From contig DIGA01000060.1 in NCBI GenBank assembly GCA_002419365.1, positions 6,931-70,930 of the forward strand: a DNA stretch of 64,000 bases. Reading direction: 5' to 3'. Source of the DNA: Mageeibacillus sp. UBA5734 (lineage in GTDB: Bacteria > Bacillota > Clostridia > Saccharofermentanales > UBA5734). The translations under genes were made by a program, and so were the position numbers. This document shows positions 49,881 through 58,833 of the stretch, piece by piece; the stretch's first letter is position 1; each line of letters opens with the position of its first letter. The notes under the pieces are model-generated. The model was given only the letters and a program-made list of their open reading frames with translations, did no database searches and was not told the DNA's origin.

Positions 49881-51229
49881 GACCGCAGCCTTGTGAGCAG
49901 ACGGGCTGCGGATGCTCCGGCTAAAAGACCGCTGGACCAGGCCCACTGTAAATTAAAGCCGCCGCAGTCACCATCGATGTCAAGGAGCTCACCGGCGGCA
50001 AACAAACCCGGTTTCAGGCGCGACTCCAGGCAATCCGGCAGGAAATCACGGCAGTCCAGACCGCCGGCAGTCACCTGGGCCTGGGAGAAATCTCTCGTCC
50101 CGGTCACAGTCAGTTCGAGCTGCTTGATGGTCCGGGCCAGGCTTTTCACCTGGCGCGGTGAAAGGGTACGAACGGGTTGGTCCAGATTGGCATGGAGCGT
50201 CTCGCGGACGATGAAGCCACCAATTTTGCGGTGCACCAGCCCAGTCAGCAAGTCTGACAGATGCAAGGCTGGATTCTGGCTGATCCGGTGGGCGATCCTG
50301 GCTTCAATGGCCGCTTCTGTCCATTCCGGCAACAAATCCAGCCAGATCCTGAGCGGCTCGACACTGTTTTCCTGCAGGCTCACACTGACCGTTCGGGACA
50401 ATTGCAAGACCGGGATCCCGGAAAGGCCATAGTCGGTAAAAAGGACCTCACCAGATTCACGGCCGATTTCCTGGTTGCCCAGGACCAGCGTCAAGCCACA
50501 TTCGACCCGGATTCCCGACATGGAAACCGTTTTCCGGCCTGCTGTGGTCAATTGAACCAGAGCGGGCAAAGGCTCGACCAGACGGTGGCCCAAGGGCTGG
50601 GCCAACCGGTAGCCGCTGCCATCGCTGCCCAGATTGGGCGAGGCCTGGCCGCCCGTGGCCAGGATGACACAAGTGGCATCCAGTATCTGGCCATCGGCAA
50701 GGCCGAGGCGCCAGTGTGGAGCTTTTTCCAGCGGCTGGCTACCCAGGAAGACCGGCTCGACTGGTGCGAGTGAAGTCACTGTCTGCTGCGTCTGGATCGA
50801 GATATGCAGGCGCTCGATTTCGTGTGTCAATAGGTCGACGACGGCTGCAGCCTGCTGACAGACAGGGTAGATCCGGCCATCCTCTTCTTCCCGGCAAACC
50901 AGGCCAAGGTCGAGGAAGAAGTCCAGGGTTGCACTGACATCATAGCGGTGCAAGGCACCGCGGCAAAAACGGGGATCATCACCGTGATACGCCGCAGGAA
51001 CAGCCAGAGCATTCGTCAGGTTGCAGCGTCCATTACCGGTGGCCAGGATTTTCCGGCCAATTTTGTCATTTTTCTCGAGGATCAGGATGTTCAAGGAACC
51101 TGATTGCGGCGGGGCTGCCTGTTCCTGCCAAGTCCTGGCAGCCGATATGGCAGCCAGTAGGCCGGCTGCTCCGCCCCCGACAACTATCAGGTCGACTCGT
51201 CTCGGCCGCCTGGCGGTCGTTTCCGTCAT
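49877..51229 (-). CDS. HI0933/BaiN-type FAD oxidoreductase
   Basis: A 450-residue flavoprotein starting with RVDLIVVGGGAAGLLAAISAART (FAD-binding Rossmann). It has the family phrase EKNDKIGRKILATGNGRCNLTN and a C-terminal GGFNLQWAWSSGLLAGASAA. Members include HI0933, YhiN and BaiN; BaiN is linked to bile acid dehydroxylation, but most members have no known substrate. It overlaps both neighbours by 4 nt (CYTH upstream, COG2509-type downstream), so translation is coupled. The first residues before the Rossmann motif have no strong ribosome binding site. Confidence 0.92.
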   Translation of the reverse strand: MTETTARRPRRVDLIVVGGGAAGLLAAISAARTWQEQAAPPQSGSLNILILEKNDKIGRKILATGNGRCNLTNALAVPAAYHGDDPRFCRGALHRYDVSATLDFFLDLGLVCREEEDGRIYPVCQQAAAVVDLLTHEIERLHISIQTQQTVTSLAPVEPVFLGSQPLEKAPHWRLGLADGQILDATCVILATGGQASPNLGSDGSGYRLAQPLGHRLVEPLPALVQLTTAGRKTVSMSGIRVECGLTLVLGNQEIGRESGEVLFTDYGLSGIPVLQLSRTVSVSLQENSVEPLRIWLDLLPEWTEAAIEARIAHRISQNPALHLSDLLTGLVHRKIGGFIVRETLHANLDQPVRTLSPRQVKSLARTIKQLELTVTGTRDFSQAQVTAGGLDCRDFLPDCLESRLKPGLFAAGELLDIDGDCGGFNLQWAWSSGLLAGASAARLLTRLRS

Positions 51230-51894
51230 AGCGGTTTTTGCTTGGACAACAATTTCAGGCAGCGGGCAAATTTGCTCAGTTCCTCCGGCTCAACCGGCAA
51301 TTGTTCCTGCATCTCATGGCCAAGTTCAACCAGGTCGCGGACATCGCCTTCCTTGAGTTCAACTTCGATCTCATAGAGGGGATCACTGAAGTCGCCGGCG
51401 ATCAATTCGCCACGGTCGATGGCCAGCTCCAGGAGTGAATCGCCGTAGCCGATGTCATAGGTGATGCGCTGGAAGCGGGCTTCACATAAAAGAATCAGGG
51501 GGCGTGCCTTGATCAGGCGCAGAGCTTCCTGCAATTGCGCATCGGGATCTCCCATGCTGGTGGCTTCACGTTTGAACCAGCTGGTGTCGAGACCATTTTT
51601 CAGGTCACCGTCCCAGTCTTCCGGAAACACGGCCGTCCATTCAAAGCGCTGGTGTAGCTCACTGACTGTGGCTTCGCCTGTCTTGAGGGTCACTTCGGAG
51701 CGGTCGGATACCTGGCGCAGGCGCAAGGTCATTTCGCGCTCGGTCAGGTCATGGCGAGCCGTGTCGTAATAGAGATTGACCAGGTTTTGTTCGCGGCGCG
51801 AGTCGGGCATGGTCAGGCGGGCTATCAGCGGATGTTCGATGATTGCAGATAAATCGGTATTGGCAGCAAGACGCAATTTGATTTCGGATTCCAA
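51226..51894 (-). CDS. CYTH domain protein (triphosphate tunnel metalloenzyme)
   Basis: A 222-residue protein that opens with the ExExK signature (ESEIKL, Glu2-Glu4-Lys6) and continues with alternating charged strands: YYDTARHDL, TLRLRQVSDRSEVTLK, ELAIDRGEL and YEIEVELKEGD. CYTH enzymes hydrolyse triphosphates such as inorganic triphosphate or thiamine triphosphate in a beta tunnel using metal ions. It resembles the YgiF-type branch without the CHAD domain. It sits between pepF and the BaiN-type gene in the long minus-strand unit. Confidence 0.9.
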   Translation of the reverse strand: MESEIKLRLAANTDLSAIIEHPLIARLTMPDSRREQNLVNLYYDTARHDLTEREMTLRLRQVSDRSEVTLKTGEATVSELHQRFEWTAVFPEDWDGDLKNGLDTSWFKREATSMGDPDAQLQEALRLIKARPLILLCEARFQRITYDIGYGDSLLELAIDRGELIAGDFSDPLYEIEVELKEGDVRDLVELGHEMQEQLPVEPEELSKFARCLKLLSKQKPL

Positions 51895-51944
51895 GTTGGT
51901 TCCTCCCAGAGTCAGGTCAGCCGGATCAGGCTCGATCCAGTGAC

Positions 51945-53825
51945 TTATGCAAGCAGTTGTTCCAGTTCATCCAGGGCCTTGGCAAACACAGCCAGGGCAT
52001 TCTGGACCGGGGCAGCGGTCGACAAGTCGACCCCAGCCTTTTTCAGCAGATCAAGCGGATAGCCGGAGCCACCAGAACCAAGGAATGCGAGATATCGGCT
52101 GACAGCCGCCTCTCCCTCTTGCCGGATGTGCTGGCTCAGGGCCACCGCAGCAGAAAAGCCAGTTGCATATTTGAACACATAGTAGGCATTGTAGAAATGT
52201 GGGATCCGGCTCCATTCCCAGTGCATGAAGGGATCAATCACGACCTCCGGGCCGAAGTAAAGGGCCAGCAGGCCGCGGTACAGCTCCGTCAGGGCATCAG
52301 CCGTCAAGGGTTGGCCGGCTTCGGCAGCCTGGTGGGCTTTCAGCTCGAATTCACAGAACATCGTCTGGCGGAAAACGGTCAGGCGAAATTCCTCGAGGAA
52401 ATGGTTGAGCAGGGCGATTTTCTCCTGGCGTCCCTCTGGCTTGGAAAGATCACACTGGTCCATCCAGTGCTGCAGCAGCAAGTTCTCGTTGACAGTCGAG
52501 GCGATTTCAGCCAGGAAAATCGGATAATGGGACAGGGCAAATGGCTGGCGGGATGAAAAATACGTGTGCAGGCTGTGGCCAACCTCGTGGGCCAGCGTGA
52601 AGACGTCATTCTGCATGCCGCTGAAATTCAACAGGACATAGGGATGGGTGCGATACGTACCCCAGGAGTAGGCTCCAGTCGTTTTGCCGGGTGTCTCATG
52701 GACATCGATCCAGCGGTCGGACAGGTGGCGTTCCAGCACCGTGGCATATTCATCACCGAGCGGGCGCAATCCAGACTTGACCAGCTCACAGGCCTGGCTG
52801 TACGTGAAGTGGCGCTGGCTTTCTGCAACCAGCGGTACATAGGTGTCATAGATGTGCAAATCAGAAAGGCCCATCAGGCGCTGGCGCAAACCGAGGTAGC
52901 GGTAGAGGTCCGGCAGGCCGGCATGGACGGCGTCGACCAGGCCGGTCACGGTCTCTGTGGGCAGATTGTCAGCAAAGAGGGCACCCGCCAAGGTATCGGC
53001 ATGGTGGCGAGCAGCAGAAAAAGCGATGTCCGTTTTCACCCGGGTGGCGTAGAGGGTTGCCAGGGTGCGGCCAACTCTGGCGTAGGATTCATGGATCTGG
53101 GCAAAAGCCCGGGCCCGGATCTCCCGGTCAGGATGCTCGCGCAGCTGGGCAAAGCGGCCGTGCGTCAGACGAGTCATCTGGCCTTGTTCATCCGGGAATT
53201 CCCCCAGGTCGATTTCGACATGGTCGAGCATCGAGAACACATCGTTGATGCCTTCACTGGCAGGACCGAAACGGGAAAGCAGCGCTTCCTCTGCTTCGCT
53301 GAGGGTGTGGGGGCGGTTGCGGATGCTGTTGTCAATCAGCATCTGGAAATCAGCCAGTTCAACCGTGTTCGCTTTCCAGTCCTGGAGCTGGGCTGTATCG
53401 ATCCGGGCCATTTCCGGCAGGATGAAGGCGGTCTGCTCAGCAAACTGGTAATAAAAGGCCGTGATCCGGTCCGTCATGGCCTGGTAAATCGACTGGGTAT
53501 TATCCTCGTCCCGGTGCATCCGGGCATACGCCAACAGCTCGAGGCATTCTTGCTCCAGTACATCAGAACCCCGGAGTGCAGCAGCCAGGTTGTCCGGGGA
53601 CTCAGCCAGCAAGCCCCGCCAGGAAATGAGTTCTGACAAGAGCGATGGCAATCGTGTAAATGCAGCCTCCCAGGCTGCATCATCCGGGAAGATGTCCTCC
53701 AGGCGCCAGCGCTCATTTTCCGGCACATCGGATCGACTGGTGAAAGGGCCTTGGGATAGGATGCCAGCCAGGTGCTGTGCGCCAGGCTGGTCAGGTTCTC
53801 GAGGGGGGTCGGCTGGGGTTTCCAT
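51945..53825 (-). CDS. pepF: oligoendopeptidase F
   Basis: A 626-residue M3 metallopeptidase with the zinc site FTLAHEVGHSLHTYFSS near residue 410 and a downstream Glu ligand in FLAEIASTVNENLL. The N-terminal helical domain and the C-terminal YPLDLLKKAGVDLS complete the PepF pattern. It cleaves peptides of about 7-17 residues in the cytosol. AAGGAG precedes the ATG. The gene follows the beta-propeller gene by 19 nt and is followed by CYTH by 50 nt. Co-transcription with an envelope ABC system is unusual and may be incidental. Confidence 0.95.
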   Translation of the reverse strand: METPADPPREPDQPGAQHLAGILSQGPFTSRSDVPENERWRLEDIFPDDAAWEAAFTRLPSLLSELISWRGLLAESPDNLAAALRGSDVLEQECLELLAYARMHRDEDNTQSIYQAMTDRITAFYYQFAEQTAFILPEMARIDTAQLQDWKANTVELADFQMLIDNSIRNRPHTLSEAEEALLSRFGPASEGINDVFSMLDHVEIDLGEFPDEQGQMTRLTHGRFAQLREHPDREIRARAFAQIHESYARVGRTLATLYATRVKTDIAFSAARHHADTLAGALFADNLPTETVTGLVDAVHAGLPDLYRYLGLRQRLMGLSDLHIYDTYVPLVAESQRHFTYSQACELVKSGLRPLGDEYATVLERHLSDRWIDVHETPGKTTGAYSWGTYRTHPYVLLNFSGMQNDVFTLAHEVGHSLHTYFSSRQPFALSHYPIFLAEIASTVNENLLLQHWMDQCDLSKPEGRQEKIALLNHFLEEFRLTVFRQTMFCEFELKAHQAAEAGQPLTADALTELYRGLLALYFGPEVVIDPFMHWEWSRIPHFYNAYYVFKYATGFSAAVALSQHIRQEGEAAVSRYLAFLGSGGSGYPLDLLKKAGVDLSTAAPVQNALAVFAKALDELEQLLA

Positions 53826-53844
53826 GCTCGCTCCTTGTCAAATT

Positions 53845-54990
53845 CTATTGTATCGTCAACCGGCGCACCCCTGTCGAGGTTACGACCGTCAGAGTCTTAG
53901 GATCAGAAAAAGCCAGCCGGACAATCTCGGCTGCCAAATTCGCATCGAGGCGCAGAGACTGGGTTTTGGCATCATAGACGAGTACCCGGGTCGAGCTGCC
54001 CAGAGCCAGGAGAGAGCCGGAAACAGCAGGGGCTGTGGCGACTTCGCCGACCTCCGTCCGCAGACCCATCTGGCCGGAGCCAGACAGCGGATACAGCCCC
54101 AGTTTACCACTGACGCGCTCTCCCGCCAACACAACAAGGCCGGAAGCAGTATCCGATAACGATTCGATCCGGGGCAGATCGATGGAAAAACGGGGCTGGC
54201 CGGTGGCATAATCGACGCCAGTCACATTCGAATCACTGCTGATGACCAGCTGTCCGCCCTCGTCATAGTTCAGGACAGGATAGAGCCCCTGGACATCGAG
54301 TATCCTCTGGCCCACAGCCTCTCCATCGAGAGCAAAACGCTTGAGCACCGGCCTGGTCGACAGGCCATCGGCATTGACCAGGGCCACATCAAAGGACTGC
54401 CCATCCGGGGTAAACTGGACCGACAGGACATAGCCGGATTCCGGAAAATGGCATTCATACTGCAACTCGCCAGTGGTGCTGTCAACAATTGCCACCACAC
54501 CGGTGCTGTCATGGCGATCCTCGACCAGAGCCAGAAGATTGCCTGGTCCGAACACCGCCCCGACGATCCTGCCTTCCCGGGTGCCCGTGGTCAAGGGGCC
54601 CGTCTCATCGATGATTGCAAAACTGGTTCCTCCCCGGTCAGCAGCCAGCAACCGGCTGCTGCCCACGACCGCATAAGGAGACACCATATCGATTTCGCGG
54701 GCAAACACCTCACTGCCGTCCAGCGACAGAAAGGCCAGGCGATTGTGGGTCAGTTTGACGATCCCCTGGCCAAATGGGTACAGACGCTGTGCTTCGGTCG
54801 CATCACAGGTAAAACCGAGTTGGGCAGCAGCAGCCAGGTCGACGCTCTCAGTCGCATCAGGCAGGACGGTCTGCTCCGGAATGCTCAGGGCCAGGGCCAC
54901 TGCAGCGGCGAGCAAAAGGAATGCCAGCAGGATCAGGATGACCAGGCTGGCTTTGCTGCGGTGGGGCTGATACGCTCTCGGTGGTGTCAT
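53845..54990 (-). CDS. membrane-anchored beta-propeller protein (DUF5711-like)
   Basis: A 381-residue protein with a short cytoplasmic N-terminus, one membrane helix (about 14-36) and an extracytoplasmic domain built of WD/TolB-like strands (GIVKLTHNRLAFLSLDGSEV, GRIVGAVFGPGNLLALVED and similar repeats). I associate it with the clostridial DUF5711 family from memory. It overlaps the DUF4340 gene by 4 nt, so it probably belongs to the Gld-like complex outside the membrane. Function is not known. Confidence 0.75.
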   Translation of the reverse strand: MTPPRAYQPHRSKASLVILILLAFLLLAAAVALALSIPEQTVLPDATESVDLAAAAQLGFTCDATEAQRLYPFGQGIVKLTHNRLAFLSLDGSEVFAREIDMVSPYAVVGSSRLLAADRGGTSFAIIDETGPLTTGTREGRIVGAVFGPGNLLALVEDRHDSTGVVAIVDSTTGELQYECHFPESGYVLSVQFTPDGQSFDVALVNADGLSTRPVLKRFALDGEAVGQRILDVQGLYPVLNYDEGGQLVISSDSNVTGVDYATGQPRFSIDLPRIESLSDTASGLVVLAGERVSGKLGLYPLSGSGQMGLRTEVGEVATAPAVSGSLLALGSSTRVLVYDAKTQSLRLDANLAAEIVRLAFSDPKTLTVVTSTGVRRLTIQ

Positions 54991-56531
54991 GAAATGGCCG
55001 GGTACCCTTTGCTGGTGTCGAACACGCCGTCCACGGCATGGTCGATGGCATACTGCAGCTGCGAGACAGCAACCAGAAGGCCTTCCTGGCCAACTTGTCC
55101 GGATGTGAAGGTATCGCGGTGACTGACGAAAAAGCCAGTGTAGCTGCCGTCGATTAAAACGTAATCAGTATACGCATCCCGGGAGACAAATTCAATGACC
55201 AGGGTCCTGGCGTCACTTTGGGTGGCCGGATCCGGTTTGAGTGTGTAGGAGATCTGGCTGGTCACAGGACCATCCGGGCTGGCTGCCAGGTCGAAGCCAT
55301 CGATCCGGATCCCGATCAGGGTCTGGTAGAATTTGCTGAACAAATTGTCTCCGTTCTGGCTGACAATCTTGGCATCCTGGCCATCAAACGTCAGTTCAAC
55401 GGCTTCATCTGTGATCTTCTGGCCTTCTTCGATCGACAATCCCAGATCGTGCTGCTCGCCTTCAAGGTTGAGCGATACCGAAGAGACTTTCCAGATGCTC
55501 ATCAGGGCCACAAACCGGTCGACATAGTCGGTCAGCGGCAGATCCAATGCAGTCAGCGCATCCGCCTGCACCGTCATGATCGCTGGCAGGGCGGTGCTGG
55601 TCACGTAGTACTGGCCACTGCCCGCGCTGTCGCCGATGCTGATGACCACCTCTTTACCTGCCAAAGTCGCCAGTTCAAGCTGGTATTTGGGTTGCGCCAG
55701 ACCATAGCGCTCGAGATTGCTGGCATCCAGGTCGACCATGCGGACAGCCGAGAGATTGAGAATGCTGTTCAATAGACTGGTCAGGGTATCTGGATTGCCG
55801 GGGCGGGCAACCGGCTGCGTCAGATTGAATGCCAGGCCAGAAGCAGCATCTGCCGGGTCACTGGGTTGGAGAGTCGCCGCGAGGCTGAGCTGGTCATCCC
55901 GCCGGAAAAAGGTCATGCTGGACAGGTCTGTCGTTGCCAGGCCGCCAATGGCCTGGCTGAGATCGACCAGGTCCTTGAGGGACTGGCTGGCCTGGTCCTT
56001 GAGCCGGCTGTCCACGGCATAAATGCGGGTATCCTGGCTGATCCGGGCATAGACACCCTTACCCGAACTCAAGCTGCTGCCGAATTCGACGGTCTTGCTG
56101 CTGCCATTGGAAAAAACAATCGAGATCGTGCTGGCTGGTCGGTTGAGGCCAAACGCGGCGAGGTCGTCCGGATCGTCTACAATCACCTCAGAGTAGGTCA
56201 TGGACAGAGCAGCCTCGGCCAAATCGGACAGGCTGGTCTGACTGATTGGCAGCCCCTGGTCCTCGGCCAGTTTCCAGGTGATGAGTGTCTGGCCAGAAGC
56301 ATCCTGAGTCCGTTCAGGCAGCAAGGTCAAGTCCGACAGGTTGTTGTGGACGGCAATCCGGGCAACCTCAGCAGGATCGATTGTGAACAGCACAGACTGG
56401 GACTGGGTTGTTGCCGCACTCGTTTCACCACTCGACCCGGATTCTGGAACCAGGGCCAAGGTCACCCAGAGGGCAATCAGAGCCACCAGCACACCCGAAA
56501 GGATCAGTAAACTGCGCACGTTTTTCTTCAT
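54987..56531 (-). CDS. DUF4340 family extracytoplasmic protein
   Basis: A 514-residue protein with one N-terminal helix (about 7-28) and repeated beta domains of the DUF4340 type: VARIAVHNNLSDLTL, ITWKLAEDQGLPISQ, IVDDPDDLAAFGLNRPASTI and LERYGLAQPKYQLELATLAG. The family nearly always sits behind GldA/GldF/GldG-like genes. It lies between gldG-like and beta-propeller genes (34 nt and 4-nt overlap). It is presumably the outer scaffold or sensor of that ABC system. No enzymatic motif is seen. Confidence 0.88.
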   Translation of the reverse strand: MKKNVRSLLILSGVLVALIALWVTLALVPESGSSGETSAATTQSQSVLFTIDPAEVARIAVHNNLSDLTLLPERTQDASGQTLITWKLAEDQGLPISQTSLSDLAEAALSMTYSEVIVDDPDDLAAFGLNRPASTISIVFSNGSSKTVEFGSSLSSGKGVYARISQDTRIYAVDSRLKDQASQSLKDLVDLSQAIGGLATTDLSSMTFFRRDDQLSLAATLQPSDPADAASGLAFNLTQPVARPGNPDTLTSLLNSILNLSAVRMVDLDASNLERYGLAQPKYQLELATLAGKEVVISIGDSAGSGQYYVTSTALPAIMTVQADALTALDLPLTDYVDRFVALMSIWKVSSVSLNLEGEQHDLGLSIEEGQKITDEAVELTFDGQDAKIVSQNGDNLFSKFYQTLIGIRIDGFDLAASPDGPVTSQISYTLKPDPATQSDARTLVIEFVSRDAYTDYVLIDGSYTGFFVSHRDTFTSGQVGQEGLLVAVSQLQYAIDHAVDGVFDTSKGYPAIS

Positions 56532-56565
56532 TCAAGACACTCCCAATCGTTGCAATAAATAAGCG

Positions 56566-58038
56566 TTACAGGTTTTTGCGGCGGCGGTAGACCCACAGGG
56601 CCAAGCTGAACAAGATGGCCGGAATCACCAGGATCGCCAGGACCGACACCAGGCCGTTGACGGTGGCATTTCCGGTAGCAACTGCGAAGCTCGGCGGCAT
56701 TTTAGCCTCGATGTACAGGACATCGGCAGCATCAGGGCCGGCCAGCCACTGGATGCTGTAAAAGAACAGCCCGGCATTATAGATGTTGTTGCCATACTGG
56801 TTGATCAGGGCATCCCCAAACACCGAGCTGGATCCGACAACCATGACCCGGGTGCTGTCGGTGACGGTGCTGCCATCGACATAGCCTTCATGGGTGCTGA
56901 TGGCTGCCAGGACCTGTGTCCCAGCTTCCGAGCTGGCCAGTGGGTCGCCACCCGCTTCACGCACGCCCTGGCTGGATGTGGTCACAATGGCCTCTGTCTT
57001 GATGTAATCCTTGCCGCTGTTCAGAAGATCGATCGCCCGGTTGTTGTCTGCCAAGGTATAGCCGTCAATGGCTTGCGGGGTGATGGTGCTGGCCGGAGCG
57101 ATGGCCCGGAGCAGATAGGGATCATCGTTCAGGCGGTAGTCCGGGCTTCCTTCCCGGATTTTGTCGCTGCTCAAGGCCAGGTCGTAATCAGCGAGCACCG
57201 AGTTGAGCTGGGGCAGTTCTGCGGTGCCAAAAGAAGCAATCACCATCAGGCTGCCACCTGTGCGCAGATAGCGGTCGATCGATTCAGCCTCGGCAACTGT
57301 GAGGTCCTTTTGTGGGTCGATCATGACCAGGACAGCGCAGTCACCGGGCACGGAATCACCAGCAAAAAGGTCCAGCTCAGCGACAGCGAAATTGTTGTTC
57401 TTGAGCAATCCTGTTGTCGCGGAATAGTCGGTTGTGTAATCGGCCTCATCATGGCCACGGGTAAAATAGATCGTCGGTGTGACTGGCGACAGGACAGACT
57501 GGATGGCTCCGGTCAGGCTCTGCTCAGCAGTCACACCAGTCAGGACGGTCTGGTAGGTCTGGTAGTCAAGCTCAGTCTGGAACAGATCCTCGTAACGGAC
57601 CACTTTACCCTTGCCGGTTGCCTGGCTGTTCAGGACCAGGTCCCCTTGCTTGGCTGCCAGGTAACCGGATGGGTCGATTTCCGCAAGGACAGAGGGGGTC
57701 CGGTCTGGATCGATGAAACGGACCGTCAGTTGTCCTCCTGACTTGGCTTCGTATTCCTTGAGCAGGGGCAGGATGCTGGCATAACCGAATGAAGCAGCAT
57801 CGTCCTCGCGAAACAGCGCGGTCAAAGTCACCGGCTGGTCCATCTCGGCCAAGATAGCCTCGCTGACATCACCCAGGGTGTACAACTGGCCGGACGACCA
57901 GTCCCATTTGAGTTTTTCTCCCAGCAGCTGGTCGAACAGGATGTTGAAGACCAGCAGGATGGCAAGAAAGATCACGGTCATCGAAACGGATAAAAGCTGC
58001 AGGGTCCGGTTCCTGCGGTCTGTGGCAGGTATTTTCAT
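56566..58038 (-). CDS. GldG-like ABC-system auxiliary protein
   Basis: The ATG at 58038 follows AGAGGTG by 5 nt; an in-frame ATG upstream is less likely. The 490-residue product has a first helix (about 20-42), a large extracytoplasmic domain of the ABC_transp_aux type (VRFIDPDRTPSVLAEIDPSGY, PTIYFTRGHDEADYTTDYSA, VLVMIDPQKDLTVAEAESID) and a C-terminal helix followed by YRRRKNL. GldG-like proteins pair with GldF permeases in gliding Bacteroidetes and occur widely elsewhere. It starts 4 nt after the permease stop. Confidence 0.9.
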   Translation of the reverse strand: MKIPATDRRNRTLQLLSVSMTVIFLAILLVFNILFDQLLGEKLKWDWSSGQLYTLGDVSEAILAEMDQPVTLTALFREDDAASFGYASILPLLKEYEAKSGGQLTVRFIDPDRTPSVLAEIDPSGYLAAKQGDLVLNSQATGKGKVVRYEDLFQTELDYQTYQTVLTGVTAEQSLTGAIQSVLSPVTPTIYFTRGHDEADYTTDYSATTGLLKNNNFAVAELDLFAGDSVPGDCAVLVMIDPQKDLTVAEAESIDRYLRTGGSLMVIASFGTAELPQLNSVLADYDLALSSDKIREGSPDYRLNDDPYLLRAIAPASTITPQAIDGYTLADNNRAIDLLNSGKDYIKTEAIVTTSSQGVREAGGDPLASSEAGTQVLAAISTHEGYVDGSTVTDSTRVMVVGSSSVFGDALINQYGNNIYNAGLFFYSIQWLAGPDAADVLYIEAKMPPSFAVATGNATVNGLVSVLAILVIPAILFSLALWVYRRRKNL

Positions 58039-58042
58039 GGTG

Positions 58043-58828
58043 TCACCTCTGGCTCCAGCGCCGTTTTTCAATCAGGCGGTTGGTCAAGAACAAGAATGCG
58101 GCCGCAACACTGAGCAAAAACACCAGTGGCGACAGGGCGAAGATCCCATTGGTCAGGTCCGTGATCCGGGACATCGGGCTGAGCCACTGCAAGGCTTTGG
58201 TCACAGCTTGACCGGCCTGGTCGATACGGGTATCCGGCAGTCCGAAGACATTCAACTGTGCGAGGACGGTTGTCACCATCTGGCCAGCCATCGAGGCGAT
58301 GGCATCGAGCAGGGTCATGGCGATGATGACGACAAACGTGATGACAGCCGCAATGATCTGGTTTTCCGTGGTGGCTGAGGCAAACAGCCCGATGGCCAGG
58401 AAAGCAGCCGACAGGAACAGGAAGCCCAGGTAGGCCCCGAGGACGTTGAAATCAATCAGGCCGCCATAGGCCAGGGTGACAGCCAGATGGAGCAAGGTGC
58501 CAGCCAGCAGGGTCCCCAGCATGGCCAGGGCAGCCAGGTATTTGCCCAGGACGATCTCCACCGTGCTGGCAGGTGACGTCAAAAGCAACACTTCGGTGCC
58601 ATTCTTGCGGTCTTCGGCGAACGTGCGCATGGTCAGAAGCGGCACGACGATGAACAGGAACGATTGCATGAAGGCAATTTCACCGACCATGTCCTGGTAA
58701 GACTGCAGGACGCCGGCAGAAAAATACAGGCCGCTGAGCAGCATGAAAATGGCGAGGACGACAAAACCGATCGGAGACCGGAAATACGACAGATAGTCTC
58801 GTTTGAAAATGGCCAGGATTCTTGTCAT
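58043..58828 (-). CDS. GldF-like ABC-2 permease
   Basis: A 261-residue membrane protein with six helices, IFKRDYLSYFRSPIGFVVLAIFMLL at the start and LLTMRTFAEDRKNGTEVLLLTSP, the typical ABC-2 coupling segment. The ATG at 58828 has AGGGG 8 nt upstream; a GTG at 58837 that overlaps the ATPase stop is an alternative. It forms the membrane channel for the adjacent GldA-like ATPase. The substrate is unknown. Confidence 0.9.
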   Translation of the reverse strand: MTRILAIFKRDYLSYFRSPIGFVVLAIFMLLSGLYFSAGVLQSYQDMVGEIAFMQSFLFIVVPLLTMRTFAEDRKNGTEVLLLTSPASTVEIVLGKYLAALAMLGTLLAGTLLHLAVTLAYGGLIDFNVLGAYLGFLFLSAAFLAIGLFASATTENQIIAAVITFVVIIAMTLLDAIASMAGQMVTTVLAQLNVFGLPDTRIDQAGQAVTKALQWLSPMSRITDLTNGIFALSPLVFLLSVAAAFLFLTNRLIEKRRWSQR

Positions 58829-58833
58829 GGTGC

